Positions 17,033 to 24,093 of a stretch of DNA of 44,471 bases are shown piece after piece; the first letter of the stretch is position 1; every line of letters begins with the position of its first letter. Below the pieces are notes generated by a model that worked only from the letters and a program-made list of their open reading frames with translations, made no database searches and was not told the origin of the DNA. Source of the DNA: Eubacteriales bacterium (GTDB lineage: Bacteria > Bacillota > Clostridia > Peptostreptococcales > Anaerovoracaceae); assembly GCA_029009055.1 (NCBI GenBank), contig JAQXJR010000010.1:1-44471 (forward strand), read 5' to 3'. Position numbers and translations under genes: made by a program.

Positions 17033-17101
17033 AAAGAACAGGACCTATGGAAAACTCGCGTCTAACGACGCTCGAACGATTCCATAGGTCTTCTGTTCTT
17101 T
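17033..17101 (+). ncRNA. Structured hairpin module, copy 2
   Basis: AAAGAACAG (17033-17041) pairs with CTGTTCTTT (17093-17101), ACCTATGGAA (17043-17052) with TTCCATAGGT (17080-17089), and GCGTC (17058-17062) with GACGC (17067-17071). Compared with 16656-16734, at least three base pairs have changed on both sides (two C-G/G-C pairs to A-T type in the outer stem, one A-T to G-C in the inner stem). Confidence 0.65.
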
Positions 17102-17130
17102 TTGCTCGTTTCGCTGCTTCCCGCAGCTGT

Positions 17131-17252
17131 CCCTGCGGAGGCGCGTCGCCGCCCGGCGTGGGGCTGTGGGGGTTTGGTAAGATGTGGGCTTCCGGCTGGA
17201 AGCCTTCTATTAATATATGCCGCCGGCATTTGGCGGCAGGGGAGTGAGTTAA
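17131..17252 (+). ncRNA. Modular structured RNA candidate, copy 3 (3'-truncated)
   Basis: Near-identical to 16744-16865 (two substitutions in 122 bp). After AGTGAGTTAA the sequence diverges, so the AGGACTGGC hairpin of the other two copies is missing. Confidence 0.6.
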
Positions 17253-17442
17253 CCGACTGGCCCCCGCGTGCAATGATTCGCTCAATTGCTTGTAAATTCG
17301 CCGGCATGGAATGACAAGGCGGGAAAAATATGCTATCATTAACCATTAGAGTTAAATGATTGCATGGAGCGTTAGACATGAAATTTAAGTTTAAGTAGCT
17401 ACGTCAGGGTTTTGTATTGATAGCATAATTAGCGGTTGAGAC

Positions 17443-17550
17443 CTGAAAGCGGGCGATTGAAAACTGAAAACAGCAGGCTCGGGCCTGAATGCAAGCGACT
17501 CGGGTCTGAAAAGGGCGGCTCGACGCCTGAAAATCGTTGGTTCAGCCCTG
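17443..17550. repeat. Degenerate 21-bp tandem repeat
   Basis: CTGAA recurs at 17443, 17464, 17485, 17506 and 17527, and CTG at 17548, an exact 21-bp period. The surrounding bases are partly conserved (GGC/CTCG before each). A period of seven codons could mark a decayed repeat protein, but no start codon or ribosome binding site supports a gene. Confidence 0.6.
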
Positions 17551-17713
17551 CCCCGGATAGCCAGAGGCTATGTCCCGGGCCGCCCGGAGGCCAGTGCCCC
17601 GGATAGCCAGAGGCTATGTCCCGGACAGCTGGAGGCCAGTGCCACGGATAGCCAGAGGCTATGTCCCGGACCGCCCGGAGGCCACTGCCCCGGACAGCCG
17701 GAGGCAGCCATCG
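17551..17713. repeat. 45-46-bp tandem repeats upstream of prfA
   Basis: Three units (17551-17596, 17597-17641, 17642-17687) and a shortened fourth (from 17688) share CCCCGGATAGCCAGAGGCTA and a following GGAGGCCA(G/C)TG. Each full unit contains the hairpin ATAGCC-AGA-GGCTAT. The array ends about 30 bp before the prfA start, so it lies in the probable prfA leader. Confidence 0.75.
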
Positions 17714-17744
17714 CCCCGCGTTCACAGTATATGGAGAAATAGAA

Positions 17745-18809
17745 ATGTTTGAAAACCTTGATTCAGTAGTTGATAAATATCACGAATTAGAGCATAGAGT
17801 AGCGGATCCGGAACTCATTTCCAGGCAGAAGGAGTGGCAGAAGGCCATGAAGGAAATGAGCGACATGGAGCCGATCGTTAAGAAATATCAGGAATATAAG
17901 AAGGCTAAGCAGGAGCTGGAAGACGCGAAGGAGATGCTGGAAAGCGAGTCCGACGAAGAGATGCGCGAGATGGCTAAGGCTGAGGTGTCAGAACAGGAAG
18001 ATAACCTCGAGAAGTTCACGGAAGAGCTGAAAGTCCTGCTCATACCTAAGGACCCTAACGACGAGAAGAACGTCATCCTCGAGATAAGAGCCGGGACAGG
18101 CGGAGACGAAGCGGCCCTATTCGGAGGCGATTTGCTCAGAATGTACACGAGGTACGCTGAGCGCCAGGGCTGGAAGATCGAGATCATGAACTCCAACGAC
18201 ACAGGAATCGGCGGAATTAAGGAAGCCGAGGCCATGATCAAGGGTAAGGGAGCTTATTCCCGCCTGAAGTTCGAGTCGGGAGTGCACAGAGTACAGAGAG
18301 TGCCGGAAACTGAGACAGCTGGCCGTATCCACACATCAGCTGCCACAGTAGCCGTTCTGCCGGAAGTAGACGACGTGGAAGTAGACATTGACCCTAACGA
18401 CGTTAAGGTGGACGTATACAGAGCGTCTGGAAACGGCGGTCAGTGCGTAAACACGACGGACTCAGCCGTTAGACTCACCCACCTCCCGACTGGCATAGTC
18501 GTTACCTGCCAGGACGAGAAATCCCAGATCAAGAACAGAGCTAAGGCCATGAAGGTCCTGAAAGCCCGCATCTACGATAAAATGCTGCAGGAGCAGAACG
18601 ATAAGATCGCGGCTGAGAGGCGCGAACAGGTCGGCTCCGGCGACAGAAGCGAGAGAATCAGGACATATAACTTCCCACAGGGAAGAGTAACAGACCACAG
18701 AATCGGTCTGACGCTGTATAAGCTGGACCAGATCATGGACGGAGACCTGGACGACATAATCGACGCCCTCAACTCCGACTACCAGGCTAAGAAGATGCAG
18801 GAGGTCTGA
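17745..18809 (+). CDS. prfA: Peptide chain release factor 1
   Basis: The 354-residue protein releases finished peptides at UAA and UAG codons on the ribosome. It has the helical domain 1 (to about residue 105), the [14 protein letters not shown] segment, the RF1-type PxT codon-reading motif as PET in [12 protein letters not shown], and the catalytic GGQ loop in [16 protein letters not shown]. Cys instead of His after GGQ also occurs in other clostridial RF1 proteins (recalled). The length is normal. I use the ATG at 17745, with GGAGA upstream; a longer open frame from 17661 only reads through the 46-bp repeats. The stop codon overlaps the next start (TGATG), so tsaC is translationally coupled. 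Confidence 0.97.
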   Translation: MFENLDSVVDKYHELEHRVADPELISRQKEWQKAMKEMSDMEPIVKKYQEYKKAKQELEDAKEMLESESDEEMREMAKAEVSEQEDNLEKFTEELKVLLIPKDPNDEKNVILEIRAGTGGDEAALFGGDLLRMYTRYAERQGWKIEIMNSNDTGIGGIKEAEAMIKGKGAYSRLKFESGVHRVQRVPETETAGRIHTSAATVAVLPEVDDVEVDIDPNDVKVDVYRASGNGGQCVNTTDSAVRLTHLPTGIVVTCQDEKSQIKNRAKAMKVLKARIYDKMLQEQNDKIAAERREQVGSGDRSERIRTYNFPQGRVTDHRIGLTLYKLDQIMDGDLDDIIDALNSDYQAKKMQEV

Positions 18810-19882
18810 TGGGGCAGATGGATAAGCCTTTAGAAGACATAGAGAAACTGGGAGTCCCGTCAGAGACCCTGAAGCATGTCGACACTAAACTGCTGACCTC
18901 GAGCGATGAAGACGTCAGAATAGCGGCGGATATAATAGCCAATGGCGGCCTGGTGGGTTTTCCTACGGAGACTGTGTACGGCCTCGGGGCTGACGCCCTG
19001 AATGCCGAGTCCGTCCGCAGGATATACCTGGTTAAGGGCCGGCCGGCGGATAACCCTAGCATAGTCCACGTGTCAGACCCGGATATGTTCAGAAAATACG
19101 CCGGACACGTGACAGAAGACATGGAGAAGCTCATGGACGCCTTCTGGCCGGGGCCTCTTACCATGATAGTGGACAGGATACCGGAGATACCGGACGTCAC
19201 GACAGGAGGCCTCGATACCGTGGGCATCCGCATGCCGTCTAACGAGACGGCCAGGGCCCTGATAAGGGAGTCGGGCTGCGCCATAGCGGCTCCGAGCGCT
19301 AACTTATCCGGGAAGCCGAGCCCGACTACGGCCATGCACGTCATGGACGACCTGGCCGGCAGGATAGAGGCAGTCATAGACGGAGGCCCTTGTGAGTTCG
19401 GTATAGAGTCGACCGTCATAGATATGACAGGGGAGACACCTATGATCCTCAGGCCGGGCATGATAACTAAGGCCGACTTCGAGAGGGTCCTGGGTAAGGA
19501 AGTCCTCCTGGATCCGACCTTGAATAAGAGGCCGGACGCCGAAGAAGCTAAGAACCTGGTGCCTAAGGCGCCGGGCCAGAAGTATAAGCACTACGCGCCT
19601 AACGCTCCGATGATCATATTCGAGGGCGAGCCGGAAGCCGTGAGAGCGGCCATGGATAAGGAGCGCGAGGAGAGAGAGGCTTCGGGCGAGAGGGTCGTAG
19701 AGCTCCTGTTCGAAGAAAGCGAGCCGGAGGCCGCAGCGCATGAGATATTTGCTAAGCTAAGAGAGGCGGATAAAGAAAACGCCGACCTCATAATAGCCTC
19801 GGCCTTACCTGAAACAGGCGTAGGCTTCTCTGTCATGAACAGGATGCTTAAATCAGCAGGATTTAATATAAGGAAAGTTTGA
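18809..19882 (+). CDS. L-threonylcarbamoyladenylate synthase (TsaC/Sua5 family)
   Basis: The 357-residue protein makes threonylcarbamoyl-AMP from Thr, bicarbonate and ATP for the t6A37 modification of ANN-decoding tRNAs. The YrdC core covers about residues 30-220: GLVGFPTETVYGLGADA, LVKGRPADNPS, AFWPGPLTMI, TVGIRMPSN, AAPSANLSGKPSPTT and STVIDM. A linker with the Sua5 PGQKYKHYAPNAPM motif and the C-terminal Sua5 domain follow, so this is the long Sua5 (YwlC) type and not the short TsaC. It overlaps the prfA stop by one base. The usual neighbour prmC is absent. Confidence 0.94.
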   Translation: MGQMDKPLEDIEKLGVPSETLKHVDTKLLTSSDEDVRIAADIIANGGLVGFPTETVYGLGADALNAESVRRIYLVKGRPADNPSIVHVSDPDMFRKYAGHVTEDMEKLMDAFWPGPLTMIVDRIPEIPDVTTGGLDTVGIRMPSNETARALIRESGCAIAAPSANLSGKPSPTTAMHVMDDLAGRIEAVIDGGPCEFGIESTVIDMTGETPMILRPGMITKADFERVLGKEVLLDPTLNKRPDAEEAKNLVPKAPGQKYKHYAPNAPMIIFEGEPEAVRAAMDKEREEREASGERVVELLFEESEPEAAAHEIFAKLREADKENADLIIASALPETGVGFSVMNRMLKSAGFNIRKV

Positions 19883-19954
19883 TCGGTAAAAAGTTAATAG
19901 GCATTATTTAATAAGTATAAGGAGTTACCAGCCGTAAGGCGGAAAGGCGAAGAA

Positions 19955-20386
19955 ATGAAAATCGTAGTTGCAAGCGATCACGCGGGTTATGATCTTAAGC
20001 TTAAGGTCATGGAACATCTGAAGGAGAGAGGGATCGAGGTAGAGGACCTCGGCTGCTACTCTCACGACTCCGTCGACTACCCGGTTTACGGTAAGAAGTG
20101 CGGCGAGGCTGTCATGGCAGGTCAGGGAGACCTGGGCATGGTATTCTGCGGCACAGGCATCGGCATCTCTATGGCTGCCAATAAGGTGAAGGGCGTAAGA
20201 TGCGCTCTCGTCCATTCTGTAGAGACAGCTAAGATGGCTAAGCAGCATAATAACGCTAACATCCTGGCCATGGGCGGAAGAGTGACAGACACAGAGCTGG
20301 CTGTTCAGATGACAGACGCTTGGCTGGACGAGAAATTCCTCGGCGGCCACCATACTCCCAGGGTGGAGATGCTGAACGAGATGTAG
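19955..20386 (+). CDS. rpiB: Ribose-5-phosphate isomerase B
   Basis: The 143-residue protein interconverts ribulose 5-phosphate and ribose 5-phosphate in the pentose phosphate pathway. It shows the LacAB/RpiB fold: VASDHAGYDLK at the N-terminus, the catalytic Cys in MVFCGTGIGISMAANK, VRCALVHSVETAKMAKQHNNAN and GGHHTPRVEML at the end. Full length for the family. It comes 72 bp after the Sua5 gene and before upp, a gene order common in Bacillota that ties sugar phosphate and PRPP-dependent salvage together. Confidence 0.96.
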   Translation: MKIVVASDHAGYDLKLKVMEHLKERGIEVEDLGCYSHDSVDYPVYGKKCGEAVMAGQGDLGMVFCGTGIGISMAANKVKGVRCALVHSVETAKMAKQHNNANILAMGGRVTDTELAVQMTDAWLDEKFLGGHHTPRVEMLNEM

Positions 20387-20496
20387 GAAATAACGGGCCT
20401 GGCTGATTTAGCAAAGCCTAGGCGCCGGCGGCTCCCCCTGGGCTGCGGCAAAAGCAAGGGTCGTAAGCTAAAGGACGCCCGCCGCAAAAACGCCGG

Positions 20497-20531
20497 CGCG
20501 TGCTCCCATTGCTATTGAAAGGGAGCACGCG
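20497..20531. repeat. 11-bp inverted repeat upstream of upp
   Basis: CGCGTGCTCCC (20497-20507) and GGGAGCACGCG (20521-20531) pair perfectly around a 13-nt loop. There is no T run after it, so termination is doubtful. It is preceded by a GC-rich spacer with a TAGCAAAGCC boundary word near 20408 that lacks a matching right boundary. Confidence 0.65.
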
Positions 20532-20604
20532 TTATAAAGCCCGGCCCGTACACATAAAGCGAGATTGGTATTTACCGGAAATATACTGAGAAAGCAGGTT
20601 AGAA

Positions 20605-21234
20605 ATGGCTAAGATTTACGTTTTCGATCATCCACTTATCCAGCATAAGGTATCTCTTATGAGGGATAAGAACACTACGACTAAGGAATTCCGCGAGCTG
20701 GCTAAGGAAGTAGCTGTCCTCATGGGCTTCGAGGCTACGAGAGACCTCCCACTTAAGGAAGTAGAGATAGAGACTCCTATTTGTAAGGCTAAGGTAAACA
20801 TGCTGGCAGGAGAGGACATAGCTATCGTACCTATCCTGAGAGCGGGCCTCGGCTTCGTAGACGGCATGCTTACGCTCTACCCTAACGCTAAGGTAGGCCA
20901 CATCGGCATGTACAGAGACCCTGAGACACACGAGCCTGTAGAGTATTACTGCAAGCTGCCTAACGATATAGATAAGAGACGCATTTTCGTAGTAGACCCT
21001 ATGCTGGCGACAGGCGGATCCGCTGTAGACGCCCTGGACGCTATTAAGAAGCGCGGCGGTAAGCACATAACATTCATGTGCCTCATCGCGGCTCCGGAGG
21101 GTATTAAGGCCCTGTCAGAGGCTCATCCTGATGTCGACATTTATATCGCTGCTAAGGACGAACACCTGAACGAGGACGCGTACATCGTTCCTGGCCTGGG
21201 TGATGCCGGAGACAGACTGTACGGAACTAAGTAA
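20605..21234 (+). CDS. upp: Uracil phosphoribosyltransferase
   Basis: The 209-residue enzyme joins uracil and PRPP to UMP in pyrimidine salvage. It shows [17 protein letters not shown] at the start, [33 protein letters not shown], the PRPP-binding motif [12 protein letters not shown] and the uracil-binding end [24 protein letters not shown]. The length matches the family. Start: an AGCAGG-type site precedes the ATG. Ends 158 bp before tyrS, with element B between them. Confidence 0.97.
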   Translation: MAKIYVFDHPLIQHKVSLMRDKNTTTKEFRELAKEVAVLMGFEATRDLPLKEVEIETPICKAKVNMLAGEDIAIVPILRAGLGFVDGMLTLYPNAKVGHIGMYRDPETHEPVEYYCKLPNDIDKRRIFVVDPMLATGGSAVDALDAIKKRGGKHITFMCLIAAPEGIKALSEAHPDVDIYIAAKDEHLNEDAYIVPGLGDAGDRLYGTK

Positions 21235-21242
21235 GATTTTTC

Positions 21243-21360
21243 CGAGCAAAGCATAGCCGCGTGCTTCCCTCCGGGCGCCCCGTGCCGCGCCATACGGATG
21301 GCCGGAAGGTCCCGGGATAAGGGAGCGGCAGAGCCGAATATGAAGGAAAGGCTTTGCTCG
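21243..21360. repeat. Boundary-paired GC-rich intergenic element B
   Basis: CGAGCAAAGC (21243-21252) and GCTTTGCTCG (21351-21360) are exact inverted repeats. Nested arms pair as GCCGC (21256-21260) with GCGGC (21325-21329), TCCCT (21266-21270) with AGGGA (21320-21324), and CCGGG (21271-21275) with CCCGG (21311-21315). It fills the spacer between upp and tyrS and ends 32 bp before the tyrS start, so it is probably transcribed in the tyrS leader. Confidence 0.68.
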
Positions 21361-21392
21361 AAAGAAGAATAGAGAGGAGAATTTATTAACCG

Positions 21393-22724
21393 ATGCGCAA
21401 TTTGATCCCTGATGGAGTAAGTAAGTACGATAACGTATACGATGTCCTGAAAGAGCGTGGATTTATAGAGCAGGTGACGGACGAGGAGAAGGTCAGAGAG
21501 CTTCTGGGTAAGGAGAAGATAAAGTTTTATATCGGCTTCGACCCGACGGCTGACTGCCTCCACGTAGGTCATTTCATGCAGATAATCGTCATGATGTGGA
21601 TGATAAAGTACGGACACACGCCTGTCGCTCTCTTAGGCGGCGGCACGGGAATGGTGGGAGATCCTTCCGGACGTACGGACATGCGTAAGATGATGGATGT
21701 CGATACTATAGACGAGAACTGCAGGCAGTTTAAGAAGCTGTTCGACAGGTTCCTCGAGTTCGACGATGAATGGGAATATTCAGGGAATAAGGGTGTTTAC
21801 CAGCCGGGTAAGGAGAACAGAGAGCCTATACCGGGTAAGGCCGTGAGCGTTAATAACGCTGAGTGGCTGAGACCTCTTAACTACATAGAATTCGTCCGCA
21901 GCGTAGGCGTGAACTTCAATGTTAACACCATGCTCCGTTCCGAGGCTTTCAAGCAGAGGATGGCGCGTGAGAGCGGACTTTCATTCTTCGAGTTCAACTA
22001 CATGCTCATGCAGGCTTACGACTTCATGGTAATGGCTAGAGACATAGGCGTTAAGATGGAGTTCGGCGGTAACGACCAGTGGTCGAACATCATAGCCGGA
22101 GTCGACCTGACCAGGAAGATGTGCGATAAGGAAGTTTACGGCATGACATTCTCCCTGCTGACTAACAGCGAGGGTAAGAAGATGGGTAAGACAGCTAAGG
22201 GAGCTCTTTGGCTGTCCGCTGACAGGACTTCACCGTTCGAGTTCTTCCAGTACTGGAGAAACATAGATGACGCTGACGTTAATAAGTGCCTGAGGATGCT
22301 GACATTCCTGCCTATGGACGAGATCGCCGAGCTCACTAAGGAAGGCGCGGACCTCAACCACGCTAAGGAAGTCTTAGCGTATAAGGTGACGGAGCTCGTT
22401 CACGGAACGGAAGAGGCTGACGCTGCCCTTAAGGGAGCTAAGGCGGCTTTCGGCGGCACAGATAACGTGGAAGACCTGCCATCAACAGAGATGGACGCTC
22501 AGCTGTTCCGGGGCGAGGGCACGGGACTCCTCACAGTCCTTAAGGACCTGGGCCTCATAGCCAGCAACAGCGAGGGCTTCAGGCTCGTTAAGCAGGGCGG
22601 AGTCACAGTTAACGGCGAGAAGCCGGCGGATCCTAAGATGATGCTGAACGAAGCTTCATTTAAGGACGGAGCCCTGGTCATCCGTAAGGGTAAGAAGAAG
22701 ATCATTAAAGTCGTGATGAAATAA
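21393..22724 (+). CDS. tyrS: Tyrosyl-tRNA synthetase
   Basis: The 443-residue class I synthetase charges tRNA-Tyr. It has FYIGFDPTADCLHVGHFM (HIGH-type HVGH), GGGTGMVGDPSGR, the tyrosine/tRNA site YDFMVMARDIGVKMEFGGNDQW, the KMSKS-type loop GKKMGKTAKG and a C-terminal S4-like domain (GFRLVKQGGVTVNG). About 25 residues between EFDDEW and NNAEW (around residues 125-150) look like an insertion compared with common bacterial TyrRS. The ATG at 21393 follows AGAGGAG at a rather long distance of about 13 nt. No T-box leader motif is seen upstream, where many Bacillota have one; element B lies there instead. Confidence 0.96.
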   Translation: MRNLIPDGVSKYDNVYDVLKERGFIEQVTDEEKVRELLGKEKIKFYIGFDPTADCLHVGHFMQIIVMMWMIKYGHTPVALLGGGTGMVGDPSGRTDMRKMMDVDTIDENCRQFKKLFDRFLEFDDEWEYSGNKGVYQPGKENREPIPGKAVSVNNAEWLRPLNYIEFVRSVGVNFNVNTMLRSEAFKQRMARESGLSFFEFNYMLMQAYDFMVMARDIGVKMEFGGNDQWSNIIAGVDLTRKMCDKEVYGMTFSLLTNSEGKKMGKTAKGALWLSADRTSPFEFFQYWRNIDDADVNKCLRMLTFLPMDEIAELTKEGADLNHAKEVLAYKVTELVHGTEEADAALKGAKAAFGGTDNVEDLPSTEMDAQLFRGEGTGLLTVLKDLGLIASNSEGFRLVKQGGVTVNGEKPADPKMMLNEASFKDGALVIRKGKKKIIKVVMK

Positions 22725-22826
22725 GAATGAAGGCTAGGCCGTCAGCGCTGGTGTCCTTAGGGTCTGAGATTCAGGCGCCGGCGGGGACCTATGCTGGCGG
22801 CTGTCTTTATATAGGCTGGTTTAGAT

Positions 22827-23528
22827 ATGGACGCATACGACACTATAAGAAAATACGCAGGGTTCGTGAATGAGGTCAGGCTGACGGAAGAGACCCTTAA
22901 GTTCATAATTTTCAAGAAGGCTGGTCGGATCTGGATTACGGCTCCTGAGGCGGATTTCGCTGACTTGGCTCAGGACGGCGTGGTCGAGCTTTCTCTGGCA
23001 GCAGATCCCGGAGCAAAGAGAGGGGCTGCGGTTTCTCTCTCTGAGCCTCCTTTCGGCGACATGGGCCTTAAATTCGCCTGTGACCTGCTTCTTAAGTCGA
23101 AGACATATAACGCGTTTATTATTTGCAAGCCTGTCTACGCCGGGATATGCGTGGACGCTAAGAGGAGCGTTACGGCTGTCCTGGACGATATGGCCCAGAT
23201 AATAGGGCCGGAAGCCCAGGCGGTGCCGTATGACGGGAAGAAGATAGAGAAAGCCCTGGGACCGAACACGGCTGTACTAATTGAGAATTGCGGCGGAGCG
23301 GAGCTCGCGGGAACGGAGCTTGCCAGTAAGGTTCTCGTAGGAGGACGCAACTTATACGAAGCTTACACCGGCCTCCTGGTCCTGGAGAAATCGGCAGAGA
23401 TCATACTTAAGAGCTCTGTCATAGGCGGTGTGAAGACGCTCAGCCTTATGAACAGGCAGCTGCAGCACAGTAAGTATCTTAAATCATATTCTAAGACGGA
23501 GAAGGAGTACGAAGATGCCGCTGAGTGA
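22827..23528 (+). CDS. Degenerate class II aldolase-like protein
   Basis: The 233-residue product aligns by pattern with the class II aldolase/adducin fold of the next gene, but the metal site is gone. Where the active partner has IVHTHSKYACVFAAA, this protein has FIICKPVYAGICVDA. Where the partner has CIIAHHGMVACGQN, it has VLIENCGGAELAG. The fold-defining helices at the end (NLYEAYTGLLVLEKSAEIIL) are kept. It overlaps the next gene by 14 nt, so the two are translationally coupled. I infer a structural or regulatory subunit of a hetero-oligomer with the catalytic partner. A weak ribosome binding site precedes the ATG. Confidence 0.72.
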   Translation: MDAYDTIRKYAGFVNEVRLTEETLKFIIFKKAGRIWITAPEADFADLAQDGVVELSLAADPGAKRGAAVSLSEPPFGDMGLKFACDLLLKSKTYNAFIICKPVYAGICVDAKRSVTAVLDDMAQIIGPEAQAVPYDGKKIEKALGPNTAVLIENCGGAELAGTELASKVLVGGRNLYEAYTGLLVLEKSAEIILKSSVIGGVKTLSLMNRQLQHSKYLKSYSKTEKEYEDAAE

Positions 23529-24093
23529 GGAAGAAGCTAGGAATGTAATGGCCGAGTACGGGCGTAAGCTCGCTCGGACCGGCTTAGTCCAGGGGACATG
23601 GGGTAATATATCCGTAAGGCTGGACGATAAATATATGCTTTGCACCCCTTCCGGCACGGACTACGCCAGGACTCAGCCTGAGGATATGATAAAGGTCGAG
23701 ATAAAGACTCTTAAGTATGAGGGGGATGTTAAGCCGACGTCTGAGAAGAACATGCATCAGGCTATTTATCTAGCCAGGCCGGACGTTCAGGCTATAGTCC
23801 ATACGCATAGTAAGTACGCATGCGTGTTCGCGGCGGCTGAGATGCCTCTGGAGGTCGAGGAGGAAGAGCTGGTGCCTGAGATAGGTCAGGTCATAGACTG
23901 CTCTTCTTACGCCCTTTCCGGTACGTCTAAGCTGGCGAGGAACGTCGTTAAAGCCATGAAGGACGGGGTCGGCTGTATAATAGCCCATCACGGCATGGTG
24001 GCCTGCGGGCAGAACATAGAGGAAGCTTACAGCCGCTGTGAGAAGATAGAGCAGGCGGCTGAACGATATATAAATAAGAGGTGGGAGAAGTAA
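23515..24093 (+). CDS. Class II aldolase/adducin family protein
   Basis: The 192-residue enzyme resembles L-fuculose/L-ribulose phosphate aldolase or epimerase proteins, which use a zinc ion to cleave or epimerise sugar phosphates. It shows GTWGNISVR and TPSGTDYA (phosphate binding), PTSEKNMHQAIYLARPD with the catalytic-type Glu, HTHSKYA (two zinc His), and AHHGM (third zinc His). Length is near that of short members of the family. Start: AAGGAG lies upstream of the ATG, inside the end of the preceding gene. The stop codon overlaps the start of the P-type ATPase gene (TAATG). The substrate cannot be read from the sequence. Confidence 0.88.
   Translation: MPLSEEEARNVMAEYGRKLARTGLVQGTWGNISVRLDDKYMLCTPSGTDYARTQPEDMIKVEIKTLKYEGDVKPTSEKNMHQAIYLARPDVQAIVHTHSKYACVFAAAEMPLEVEEEELVPEIGQVIDCSSYALSGTSKLARNVVKAMKDGVGCIIAHHGMVACGQNIEEAYSRCEKIEQAAERYINKRWEK

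Noticed and set aside
17551..17713. Possible CRISPR array upstream of prfA
   Set aside because: Tandem units without spacers, with sequence drift across the whole unit.
17429..17752. Open frames on both strands through the repeats before prfA
   Set aside because: They exist because the repeat units lack stops; there is no start signal, and unit lengths of 45 and 46 shift the frame.
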